40,381 nucleotides of DNA from Chloroflexota bacterium (GTDB taxonomy: Bacteria > Chloroflexota > Dehalococcoidia > Lucifugimonadales > Lucifugimonadaceae), in NCBI GenBank assembly GCA_013204545.1, contig JABMNN010000051.1, positions 1 to 40,381 of the forward strand, read 5' to 3'. A program made the translations under genes and the position numbers. Of the stretch, positions 14,493-22,814 are shown one piece after another. The notes beneath the pieces are model-generated. The model worked only from the letters and a program-made list of their open reading frames with translations, ran no database searches and was not told the origin of the DNA. The number at the start of each line of letters is the position of its first letter. Within the stretch, counting starts at the first letter, position 1.

Positions 14493-17318
14493 TTAGTTCA
14501 CCACAGCCATGTGAACGATGATCCATTTTCCAACAAGCGATACGATGCCGGTTGCATCTGAATGCAGGTATGTACCGCCATTCAGTCCTGGATTCACAAT
14601 GACGTAAGAATTACCACTGAATCCGCCGTTATTATTCGGCGTTACGGGGGTGTCAGAAACGTTCACATGCAGTTCACCGATGCCACTAAGCACCCATCCA
14701 CTGTCAAGTTGAAAGATTATTTGCCCTTGCTCACCATCCACAGACACATGACCGACAATGCCTGGTCCCTTTGTGATGTCACACTGCCCCGCACCCGCAT
14801 AGATCGGGTACGTCTTCTCACCAGAATCAACCTGCTCCGTCCAACCCCAACGAGGAGTAGTGTCACAGTACGGAACTTCACCGAACATGAACGCAGTATC
14901 GTGTCCACTTCCAGAGCCAGTGCTACCGTCTTCACAGTTGACTAACACTGAAGCGGAGGCGCTACCTAAGTCTGTGTCACCACTGAATGACGCCGTGTTC
15001 AGGTTTTCACCTTCGTCAGAATCACAGGTGAAAGAAACTGGGTAGATCCATATCGCATCAGAGCTTGTGGTCTTAGGACCCGCAAACGCTGAATTGCTGT
15101 CACTAACCGCAACCGAATCGTTCACAAGCACTGTTGGAGCCCCATAGGAGTAGCTGACCCTACTTGTGTACTCAGTTCCAAAAAGGCTGAATGACGCCGT
15201 ATTTCCAGACGCATCAGGGTCATTCGCTTCCCAGACGATTGTCTGACTTCCACCCGGAAGAACGTTAATCGATTGAGTCGAAAGTGACTCAGCTTCAGTA
15301 TCGATCAGCGTCGCAGTAAGGACTGCACCTGGGTGCGGGTTCGTGATAATGATTGACCCAACGGCTGAGTAATCAGAATCCGTACCACCATTCTTAGTCA
15401 CCGAAATTTCGTATTCCGAAATTCCAGCAACGCCACCAGTAATTAGGTTGTGTTCTGAAACACTAACCGTCTTCGCGATGTCCCAATCGAACGTGCGTGT
15501 GTAGTCGGTCGACGTAAGAGTCTTCGTTATCGAAGGCGTGTAGCAGTTCACTTGAACTGACGCTTGGTCGTTACCGAGAACTACGCCTGCATTACCTGTA
15601 ACAACTGCGACGTTGTTGTGCGAACCTTCGTCAATGGCACAAGTAAATGTCTCGGTGTAAGTCCAAGAGTCATCACCTGATATACCCGAACGATCCCCAG
15701 CATCATTGCTGTCGTCATCCACTGCTACCTCAGGATTCACAAAGGTTGCGTCACCTAATGAGTAGCTGTAGTTGGCGTAATTGCTGTAACCAATACCGAA
15801 CAGATTGAATGAAGCAGTATTGTTCAAGATTGCGCCGACAACGGTCGAATTAGCATCCTCTCGCGTCCATACAACAGAGCTCGCACCTGCAGTGTTTCCA
15901 ACTGCCGGTGAGGCTACTAGCTCAACACCATCTGCACTCGTACCTGTATCGGAAATCGTAACCGCAAGAGCCTGAGAAGGGTTTGGGTTGTAAATCGTGA
16001 TCGTACCCGTAGCAACGAAGTCACTATCGGTCTCGGTCTCGTCTACAGAGATTTGCCAGATTGAGTCAGCAGACTCACCGTCGAACAGGTCATGAGTTTC
16101 TAACGATACTGACTTGTCAATCGTCCAGTCAGATGTTCGCACGAATGCAAGGTCACCTGCAGCCTTAGTTATCGAAGGCGTGTAGCAGTTCACCTGAACT
16201 GACGCTTGGTCGCTACCGAGAACTACGCCGGCATTACCTGTAACAACTACGACGTTGTTGTGCGAACCTTCGTCAATGGCACAAGTAAATGTCTCGGTGT
16301 AAGTCCAAGAGTCATCACCTGATATACCCGAACGATCCCCAGCATCATTGCTGTCATCATCCACTGCTACCTCAGCGTTAACTTCAATCGAAGGGTCGCC
16401 CTTAGCAATAGCCACTGTCGCACTCTGAATCTGGAAGCCATCGGCTGTCGCAGTTGCAATATTCACCGAAGGAAGAAGAGCTTCATTTGTAATTTGAGCA
16501 ACATACCCACACTCGACACTGTCACCAGTCGCGAGCTGTCCACTGAATGTTCCACAATCAACAACTGCACTTGCCAGTTGATCAGTTACAACAACGTTGT
16601 TAGCTGTTGCGGTCCATGGGTTAGAAACCGTGATGTCGCCAGAAACTAAGAAATCACGATCTTCATAGCCTGACTTCTCAACGTCGATAACCCATGTTGA
16701 CTCTGCGGAATCACCATCAAAAAGATCATGTCCTTCTGGGCTTACGCTCTTCGTGATGCCCCAGAAATACTCCCGAGTGAATTCAACTTCAGCTGTCTTT
16801 TCGACGAGAAGTTCCCGGTCCCAGCAGAACGTTACGTGCGAAATACCGTAGTACTGCTTGTCACCTTTTTTGCTCACTCGGACTGGAGTTCGCAGGCCCG
16901 CGTCTTCAGTGGCTTCAGGATCGTACTTGTACACGTTGGCCTTGGTCGAAGCCTTTAAAATCACGGCATCAATACCAAGGTTTGAATTCCATTCGAGCGT
17001 GGCGCCTTGATTTCCGCCATCGAAGCTGTAATCAATAGACATTCCATCGCCGATTCCAGAACCGTTGTCGAAAGTGGGGTCATTCTTCTTGAACCCGTAG
17101 TCGTACCCTAACTGGTTACACTCGGTCATGGCATTTCCAACTTTAAAGTAGTTGGGATCACTCACATCTGCCTTCTGATCATAAAGATCAGGTATGACAT
17201 ATTGAATCGTTGTTTCATCCTCGTGATCGCTCGCTAGAGCGGGCACTAGGTTCGCTATGGTGAATACCGCTGTAACAACAACAGCCAGCATTACAGCGAC
17301 GTGCAATTTCAAACGCAT
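14493..17318 (-). CDS. Large secreted surface protein with three DUF11-like repeat modules
   Basis: The 941-residue protein has a signal peptide ending in LVPALAS near residue 30. After an N-terminal domain of about 150 residues come three modules of roughly 190 to 210 residues. Each begins with a W-x-I/T-K-S/T-V-S pattern (FWGITKSVSPEGHDLFDG, SDWTIDKSVSLETHDLFDG, FDWDIAKTVSVSEHNLITG) and ends with a Cys-containing strand such as ASVQVNCYTPSITK. This resembles the DUF11-type beta-sandwich repeats of bacterial cell-surface proteins. An acidic element, VAVDDDSNDAGDRSGISGDD, occurs twice and could bind calcium. The C terminus (about 805-941) is a separate beta-rich domain without a sorting signal or membrane anchor. 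The role is probably structural or adhesive. Hairpin terminators lie on both sides, so it is likely a single-gene transcript. Confidence 0.85.
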   Translation of the reverse strand: MRLKLHVAVMLAVVVTAVFTIANLVPALASDHEDETTIQYVIPDLYDQKADVSDPNYFKVGNAMTECNQLGYDYGFKKNDPTFDNGSGIGDGMSIDYSFDGGNQGATLEWNSNLGIDAVILKASTKANVYKYDPEATEDAGLRTPVRVSKKGDKQYYGISHVTFCWDRELLVEKTAEVEFTREYFWGITKSVSPEGHDLFDGDSAESTWVIDVEKSGYEDRDFLVSGDITVSNPWTATANNVVVTDQLASAVVDCGTFSGQLATGDSVECGYVAQITNEALLPSVNIATATADGFQIQSATVAIAKGDPSIEVNAEVAVDDDSNDAGDRSGISGDDSWTYTETFTCAIDEGSHNNVVVVTGNAGVVLGSDQASVQVNCYTPSITKAAGDLAFVRTSDWTIDKSVSLETHDLFDGESADSIWQISVDETETDSDFVATGTITIYNPNPSQALAVTISDTGTSADGVELVASPAVGNTAGASSVVWTREDANSTVVGAILNNTASFNLFGIGYSNYANYSYSLGDATFVNPEVAVDDDSNDAGDRSGISGDDSWTYTETFTCAIDEGSHNNVAVVTGNAGVVLGNDQASVQVNCYTPSITKTLTSTDYTRTFDWDIAKTVSVSEHNLITGGVAGISEYEISVTKNGGTDSDYSAVGSIIITNPHPGAVLTATLIDTEAESLSTQSINVLPGGSQTIVWEANDPDASGNTASFSLFGTEYTSRVSYSYGAPTVLVNDSVAVSDSNSAFAGPKTTSSDAIWIYPVSFTCDSDEGENLNTASFSGDTDLGSASASVLVNCEDGSTGSGSGHDTAFMFGEVPYCDTTPRWGWTEQVDSGEKTYPIYAGAGQCDITKGPGIVGHVSVDGEQGQIIFQLDSGWVLSGIGELHVNVSDTPVTPNNNGGFSGNSYVIVNPGLNGGTYLHSDATGIVSLVGKWIIVHMAVVN
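15526..15733. repeat. 208-bp internal direct repeat, copy 1
   Basis: This stretch matches 16168-16375 with about five differences over 208 bases and no gaps. It encodes residues about 529-598 of the surface protein, the acidic strand, the Cys-containing strand and the start of the next module. Similarity drops sharply outside, which points to recent gene conversion or duplication within the gene. Confidence 0.9.
16168..16375. repeat. 208-bp internal direct repeat, copy 2
   Basis: Partner of the copy at 15526-15733, in the same orientation, encoding residues about 315-384. The two copies are 642 bases apart, a multiple of three, so recombination between them would remove or add exactly one module without breaking the frame. 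Confidence 0.9.
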
Positions 17319-17382
17319 TTCGGCCTCTTCTACCTTGAATATGAGAGCGAAATCTAATCGCCCTTAGCTTCTACCCGATTCG

Positions 17383-17417
17383 AAAAAAGGTCCCGCCCTA
17401 AACTAAGCAGTGCGGGC
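17383..17417 (-). terminator. Rho-independent terminator after the response regulator gene
   Basis: On the minus strand GCCCGC (17417-17412) pairs with GCGGGA (17396-17391 region) and is followed by CC and six U residues (17388-17383). It lies within the 317-base gap between the response regulator (ends at 17636) and the start of the surface protein gene at 17318. I see no gene in the rest of that gap; it must hold the promoter of the surface protein. Confidence 0.6.
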
Positions 17418-17635
17418 TTACACGAATCGACTGTGGTAGTAGACACTCACTCTCGGTAACACGTCGTTTCGAGAGGCACAGCCCGATAACAAGTGAGTCA
17501 CATTTCGGTAACGCACCAAATCTAGACCAGCTGGTATTGGCGCGGTTGGCGCGACTAACTTGTCTTACTAATGCTGAGTTCCACACACTGTCGGAGCACT
17601 ACGTCATACCTCAAAAACCTTAAGGTTCAAGCGCG

Positions 17636-18379
17636 CTAAACCTGACGGCCGAGTGAGTATCCGATTCCGCGATGGGATTGGATCAACATGCGGGCTAAGT
17701 CGTCGTCTCCAAGCGATTTTCGCAGGCGATAAAACACCATTTTTATCGCAGCATCGGAAACGGATACTGAGCCCCAAACATGCTCTTTGAACTCGGAATA
17801 AGTTACGATCTTGCCTTTGGATTTGACGAGAAGCGATAGACAATCAACTTCCCGAGCAGAAAGCGGCATCGTAACTCCGTCCTGCACGACACTCGCGCTG
17901 CCAAGATCGAGGGAGATATTCGACGCTAGATCGATAATCTCTTTTCCCTCGGGAACCACCTGTGATTTCGGTTGGGTCGCTCGACGCATCAGCGCTTCCA
18001 CATGTGCCTGCAACTCTATGGTCGAAAATGGCTTGACCAAGTAGCCGTCTGCGCCGAGTCGGATTGCACTGAGTATCGTCGAGTCATCGCCTCGTCCGGA
18101 CAATACGATTATTGGTAGATCAGATCTTTCGCGGATTTGCCTTATCAGTTGAAAACCATCACCGTCAGGCAGGCCAAGATCGATCGTAATCAAATCAGGG
18201 TCGAATTCATCAAGCACCGTTACAACCGGCTTAATACGGTCGAACTTCAATATCTCAACCGATCTGAATCCGAGTTCGAACGTAAGCGCTATAGACTCGC
18301 GAGTCGCATGATCATCTTCGACGACGATGACCCTGTTGACTTTCGATTCGGTTCGTAAAATGAGTTCGGAAACGGACAA
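17636..18379 (-). CDS. OmpR-family response regulator
   Basis: The 247-residue protein has a receiver domain with the acidic pocket Glu21-Asp22-Asp23, the phosphoacceptor Asp67 in IDLGLPDGDG, Ser94 in VLSGRG and Lys116 in LVKPFS. A winged helix-turn-helix domain follows from about residue 150: PLSAREVDCLSLLVKSKGKI, then HVWGSVSVSDAAIKMVFYRLR with the recognition helix, and HRGIGYSLG at the end. It should bind DNA when phosphorylated. No histidine kinase lies next to it, so it is an orphan in this window. It is transcribed toward the large surface protein gene but is separated from it by a terminator. Confidence 0.93.
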   Translation of the reverse strand: MSVSELILRTESKVNRVIVVEDDHATRESIALTFELGFRSVEILKFDRIKPVVTVLDEFDPDLITIDLGLPDGDGFQLIRQIRERSDLPIIVLSGRGDDSTILSAIRLGADGYLVKPFSTIELQAHVEALMRRATQPKSQVVPEGKEIIDLASNISLDLGSASVVQDGVTMPLSAREVDCLSLLVKSKGKIVTYSEFKEHVWGSVSVSDAAIKMVFYRLRKSLGDDDLARMLIQSHRGIGYSLGRQV

Positions 18380-18465
18380 TTCAAGACTCGATCAATCAGC
18401 GGTATTTCACCATAGGTATTCTCGTTGATTGATTTATGTCACACTCTGGACAATTGAGTCCACAT

Positions 18466-18804
18466 TTAACTAGCCGCTGACGTCTGATCAGCACCCCGGT
18501 TAGGAATATCAGACCGTAATAACCCCTCTTCACGTTCTGACATTAGGTGCGTAGTGATGGCCTGCATTGACTCGACATGAACGTGCGCATTAGCACCGAG
18601 TACTACTGAAAGCCGAGACATAGTCTGTGCAGTATCTGCCTCGACCATTACAACGAAATCATACTGCCCTAACGTCGCATATCGCGAAAGCAATCTAGCG
18701 CCGGGAACGTTCACACTGTCACACGCTTCAGCAAACGCATCTGGATTTTCCACACATGCCTGTAGACCGTCATCTGTCAGATTGGCGAGAAGAAAGAACA
18801 GCAT
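18466..18804 (-). CDS. GYD domain-containing protein
   Basis: The 112-residue protein has the ferredoxin-like GYD fold: a first strand MLFFLLANLTDDG, a helix, ARLLSRYATLGQYDFVVMVEAD with the G-x-Y-D signature at about residues 46-49, a second helix TMSRLSVVLGANAH and a last strand VHVESMQAITTHLM. GYD proteins are small, related to the Lrp/AsnC ligand-binding fold, and lack a DNA-binding domain here. They may sense small molecules or act as dimeric accessory subunits. It sits 86 bases upstream of the orphan response regulator on the same strand. A functional link is possible but not shown. Confidence 0.85.
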   Translation of the reverse strand: MLFFLLANLTDDGLQACVENPDAFAEACDSVNVPGARLLSRYATLGQYDFVVMVEADTAQTMSRLSVVLGANAHVHVESMQAITTHLMSEREEGLLRSDIPNRGADQTSAAS

Positions 18805-18993
18805 CAGAAAACTCCGATAGATCGTTTGTGTAGCGATTTTTGGTTAACACGTTTCGACAGACCATACCTCAGTTTCGATTTTGGTTCAGCAGGTTGCTAT
18901 GAAATTGAGTTCAGCATCAATAGTGGACATCAAATTTTCCATGCAAACTGTGAACTAAATTCTGGGCAACATCGAAATCAACAAGGAGCTCTG

Positions 18994-20390
18994 ATGGTTA
19001 AGCCAAACATCGTGCTTATCAATTGCGACGATCTTGGATACGGAGATCTAGGCGTTTACGGATCTAAAGTCACAAGACATCAGCTCTCGACAAGATGGCT
19101 GAAGAGGGGGTGTTTTTTACAGATTTCTACGTCGCCTCAGGTGTTTGTTCACCATCGCGAGGGGCACTGCTCACAGGCTGTTACCCGCAACGGATCGGAT
19201 TCGGAGAGTTTGATGGATTTAGAGTGTTATTCCCTGGTGACGGAATTGGGCTCAATCCCGATGAAACGACAATAGCAGGTGCCTTAAAAGACGTTGGTTA
19301 CTCAACAAAAATTATCGGTAAATGGCACTGTGGCGATCAGGAAGAATTCCTCCCGCCAAATCACGGCTTCGACAGTTATTTTGGACTTCCTTACAGCAAT
19401 GACATGGGACGTCAGGCCGAAGACATTACTATCGACGACCACAATCGGCGGGAGCAGCTTTGAAGTCGTCCACCGCTATCGCTACTTCGTGACAAAGAAG
19501 TAATTCAATAGCAGCCTGATTTACGCGCCCTCACCGAGCGTTATGCTGAAGAAGCAGTTCGATTCATACGCGACAACAACGGGAACCCGTTCTTCCTCTA
19601 CTTCGCCCATATGTATGTGCACTTGCCTCTTTATGCACCCGAGAACCTCGTGACTGCCTCTGAAAACGGCGATTACGGTGCCTGTGTCGCTGGTGTTGAC
19701 TGGGTAGCAGAGGTTCTTTTTGATGAATTGAAACGACAGAAGTTAGATGAAAACACTCTTGTAATTTTCACCAGTGATAACGGCTCAAGATTGGCAGATC
19801 AATGTGGAAGCAACGGTAAATTACGCGGTAAAAAAGGCACAACATGGGAAGGTGGACAGCGGGTTCCGTGCATCATGCGGTGGCCTGGAAAAATCCCCGT
19901 TGGAGAAGTTCGTAACGGACTTGTTGCATCGATCGATTTCTTCCCTACTATTGCCAAACTTACAGGGGCTGAGGTTCCGCAAGACAGAACGACCGATGGA
20001 GTAGACGTATCAACTCTGATGTTCGCAACTGAACCCATCGAGTCGCCGAGAAGCGAGTTTTTTTACTATGACGGTAATAATCTCGAAGCGGTGTGCGACG
20101 ACAAATGGAAGCTGCACGTACGCAAAGTCGATGAGAAGACCAACGAGCTATACGATCTCGAATCCGACAAAAGCAAAACCGCAAATATGTTCGACACTCA
20201 CCCTGATGTTGTCGCTCGACTTACAGGACTGATCGAAGCGTGTCGGCAGGATCTAGGAGACAAAGCGAACGGGGTCACGGGAAACGATGTCCGACCAGCG
20301 GGCCGAGTCGACGATCCCGACACACTCACCCACCCCCACCCTGAACACCCCTACATCTACGCCGAATACGATAAGACCGAACGCGGCTAG
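18994..20390 (+). pseudogene. Arylsulfatase-type sulfatase, heavily decayed
   Basis: The ATG at 18994 has AGGAG upstream, and the gene starts well: PNIVLINCDDLGYGDLGVYG is the classic sulfatase N terminus with its metal-binding Asp pair. A missing A near 19072 shifts the frame; restored, it reads GSKVNKTSALDKMAEEG. The formylglycine motif CSPSR (Cys codon 19146-19148) and GKWHCGD are intact. The same frame then has a TGA at 19461-19463 and a TAG at 19509-19511 in the segment PPLSLLRDKEVIQ. It is open again to 20390, with FTSDNGSRLADQCGSNGKLR and ELYDLESDKSKTANMF. One deletion and two nonsense codons make loss of function very likely. The enzyme would have removed sulfate esters, probably from polysaccharides. 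The downstream mutarotase gene follows after 21 bases and may have been in the same transcript. Confidence 0.9.
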
Positions 20391-20411
20391 GTTTAGAGGA
20401 ATACGCCCACA

Positions 20412-20768
20412 ATGTCGAAATCTATCGCTCAACTCGTCGACCTGATCGACGATCCTGAAATCATCGCCAAGTATGAGAAATACCATCGCAATGCTTGGCC
20501 AGAGGTACGCGAAAAACAAACGGCTATGGGAATCGAACGAATGGAGATTTTCCGAAGCGGAAATCATCTATGCATGTACATAACAGTGCCGGACGACTTC
20601 GATATCGAACGTGATTTCCTGAACTACAAGGGCACCGCCAGAAACAAAGAGTGGAACGATCTCATGACCTCATACATGCAGAAAGTTCCAGAAGCCCCCA
20701 AATCGAACGATGGCAATTTGTGGCACCAAATATCACTGGCATTCGATTCCGATTGGTTCGACAAGTGA
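20412..20768 (+). CDS. L-rhamnose mutarotase-like protein
   Basis: The 118-residue protein belongs to the RhaM fold (dimeric alpha-beta barrel). Family features are the KYEKYHRNAWPEVREKQTAMGIERMEIFRSGNHLCMYI stretch (about 20-57), with His24 and the Trp-Pro pair, and the closing WHQISLAFDSDW strand. RhaM enzymes interconvert the anomers of L-rhamnose, and relatives act on L-fucose. The gene follows the decayed sulfatase by 21 bases. Both fit use of sulfated deoxysugar polymers such as fucoidan, and the mutarotase remains intact although the sulfatase is broken. Confidence 0.85.
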   Translation: MSKSIAQLVDLIDDPEIIAKYEKYHRNAWPEVREKQTAMGIERMEIFRSGNHLCMYITVPDDFDIERDFLNYKGTARNKEWNDLMTSYMQKVPEAPKSNDGNLWHQISLAFDSDWFDK

Positions 20769-20834
20769 GAGCCAGTGCCTGGGTGGTCAGGTGACTAAGT
20801 GCCACAACTAAAACGATTGCACTATTGATAAGGG

Positions 20835-21917
20835 CTAAAGAGTTTCTCTTAGTAAGCGCAAATCATTAGCCCCTAGAATACCTTCGACCACATCTGAAGA
20901 ATGACCACGCTCGAGCAGTGCCTCGGTTACAAGTGGCATGAATGAAATATCGTCGAGTCCCACTGGAAAGTGCGAAGCCCCGTCGTAATCGGTGCCAATT
21001 CCAACGTGCGTTGAACCAGCCAGCCTAACTGCCAGATCAAAATGGTCCATCAACCTGCCTATTGGGGGGCCAACACCCGAACCCTTCTTCACGAGAAAAT
21101 CGAATGGATCGATCATGTTTTCACGGGGAGCTTTAGTAGGTTCTACGTGACCGCTCGCCATTCCATAACCAACAAATCCTGAAACGAAATTTACGTTAAT
21201 GACCCCGCCCGATTCGCCCAATGAGGTGATCATGTCGTCGGTCATATTTCGAGGATGATCCTGCAACGATCTGCAACATGAATGTGACGCAAATACAGGG
21301 CGAATAGAAGTTTCCAATACATCCCAGAACGATTTGTCTGAAACATGAGAAATATCAACGAGCATGCCCAACTGCTGCATTTCTGCAACTACGCCACGCC
21401 CGAAGTCAGTTAATCCACCATGTCGTTGTTCATTGTGACTATCTATCCATCCCGTCGATGCTCCCCAAGCAAGCGTGATTGAACGCACTCCGAGATGATA
21501 AAAGGTACGCAGAATTCCAAGATCCTCGTCAATGCAGCGTCCGCCTTCAATTGAAATCAAAACGGCGATTTTGCCCTCGGCCTTTGCCTGAACAACATCA
21601 GCAGCACTCAACGCCAGCACCAGATCGTCAGGATGAGCGTCGACAGTCCGGTGTATGGCGTCAATTTCACGTAGCGCCAATCTCATTGCTTCAAGATCAC
21701 TGTGTTCGTCGTTAATCCAAACCGCAAAGAAAGCAGCGTTGATCCCACCTTCGCGCAACCGAGGAATGTCCACGTGGCCGGCATCTAACCGAGCTCCAAA
21801 ATCAGGGTCACGCCATAACAAGTGCGTGGCAGTGTCGATATGGGTGTCAAAAACCAGCGATTCTGAGTGCAATCGCTGAGCTTCAACGGAAAGTTCTAAA
21901 CCGGATTTCATAGTCAA
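20835..21917 (-). CDS. Membrane dipeptidase (peptidase M19)
   Basis: The 360-residue zinc peptidase has the renal dipeptidase layout: His26-x-Asp28 in DTHIDTA, the bridging Glu124 in ISIEGGRC, His191 in VDISHVSD, His212 in ASHSCCR and an Asp in GIGTDYDG. Together these bind two zinc ions. Such enzymes cleave dipeptides, often with D-amino acids at the second position, and some open beta-lactams. There is no signal peptide, so it is probably cytoplasmic. The upstream gap of about 270 bases is divergent with the small gene at 22190; I see no clear operator there. Confidence 0.94.
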   Translation of the reverse strand: MTMKSGLELSVEAQRLHSESLVFDTHIDTATHLLWRDPDFGARLDAGHVDIPRLREGGINAAFFAVWINDEHSDLEAMRLALREIDAIHRTVDAHPDDLVLALSAADVVQAKAEGKIAVLISIEGGRCIDEDLGILRTFYHLGVRSITLAWGASTGWIDSHNEQRHGGLTDFGRGVVAEMQQLGMLVDISHVSDKSFWDVLETSIRPVFASHSCCRSLQDHPRNMTDDMITSLGESGGVINVNFVSGFVGYGMASGHVEPTKAPRENMIDPFDFLVKKGSGVGPPIGRLMDHFDLAVRLAGSTHVGIGTDYDGASHFPVGLDDISFMPLVTEALLERGHSSDVVEGILGANDLRLLRETL

Positions 21918-22189
21918 ACTCCCGAGAATATCGGTATTACGACCGAGGCAATAGCGATTGAAAGAAATGTACCGAACTGAAAATTAACGTCGCTTTTCAC
22001 TTGGTGCCAAATGTTATCTACTAAATCACCAAATGCTCAAAATCAGAGCCGCATATTAGACGCTAACTTTCTGGCTATCAAACCACAAATGAACAAGAGG
22101 TCCCCGAACTCTAGTAACAACCATCTGTAACTGGGCTATCATGCTGATCGCAAAACAACAGGCCACGCCTAAACAAAACGAGGTAGACG

Positions 22190-22513
22190 ATGTACGTAAT
22201 TCGCAGGGTTTATGAAGTCAAGCCGGGGATGGCTCGTCGGTACGCGACCATCGCAACGAATATGTGTGAAAAGTATGAAGCTGCCGGTCAACGGTCTCCT
22301 GCACGGATATATTTCAATGGGGGGACAATCCCTGGTGAACGGAACCGTGTGTACATGGAATGGACAGCTGACATTGTTGAGTCTCCTTACCGGGATGGAA
22401 ACGTCATTCCTCAGTCGGTACGTGATGCAGGGGCCGAAGGACGAGATATGGTCATCGACAGTTGGATCGAGTTCTACGAATTGATGACTCCGGCAAAGGC
22501 TGATAACGGATAG
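22190..22513 (+). CDS. Small NIPSNAP/dimeric alpha-beta barrel-like protein
   Basis: The 107-residue protein begins MYVIRRVYEVKPGMARRYAT, a pattern of a beta strand and a helix seen in NIPSNAP and antibiotic-monooxygenase-like proteins, followed by the strands ARIYFNGGTIPG and NRVYMEWTADIVESPY. Such proteins are small dimers, often of unknown function. The ATG at 22190 is well supported by GAGG six bases upstream. It stands alone between the dipeptidase and the ROK kinase. The function is not known. Confidence 0.7.
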   Translation: MYVIRRVYEVKPGMARRYATIATNMCEKYEAAGQRSPARIYFNGGTIPGERNRVYMEWTADIVESPYRDGNVIPQSVRDAGAEGRDMVIDSWIEFYELMTPAKADNG

Positions 22514-22655
22514 CAGCAACTCTTGGCTGCAACTGATACGAGTGTTTCTCAGAGTACGTATATCCACCTCAGTTGCAGTCAAATCTATGGTCAAAAACAA
22601 AGCAGTGTTGATGCCGAGATTAATCTCTTTTTTTTAATTAGCGTAGTCATTGGCA

Positions 22656-22708
22656 ATTGTTCACAAAGAGAAGTCCGACATGGCGTCGGGCTTCTCTTTG
22701 TGAACAAT
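22656..22708. repeat. 53-bp near-perfect palindrome (24-bp stem)
   Basis: The arms 22656-22679 and 22685-22708 pair over 24 bases with one G-U wobble around the five-base loop ATGGC. It starts ATTGTTCACAAAGAGAAG. The 301-base gap between the small gene ending at 22513 and the ROK gene otherwise holds only a T-run (22628-22635) and a looser inverted repeat (22527-22535 with 22570-22578). The stem is longer than a normal terminator and there is no U-run straight after it, so a mobile mini-element or an RNA processing site is possible. Confidence 0.85.
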
Positions 22709-22814
22709 CTTTGGAGCGGGGAATAGGGAACAAAACCGCTAAAACCTTTACTTAGAAGCAAGTGCTCTGCCACTCAGGATGGCAGGACAATGGTGACGGA
22801 TGAGATGAAGCCTA

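Noticed and set aside
15526-16375. The 208-bp repeats as a CRISPR array or insertion sequence
   Set aside because: There are only two copies, they are in frame and coding, and they lack terminal inverted repeats.
17398-17586. A 62-residue minus-strand frame between the surface protein and the response regulator
   Set aside because: No ribosome binding site or similarity, and its end overlaps the terminator of the upstream gene.
19461-19463. UGA in the second sulfatase as a selenocysteine codon
   Set aside because: No Cys is expected there, and a TAG and a frameshift lie in the same gene, so it is decay.
22169-22600. A 143-residue minus-strand reading frame
   Set aside because: It is the reverse of the well-supported small gene at 22190, which has a good ribosome binding site and family-like sequence.
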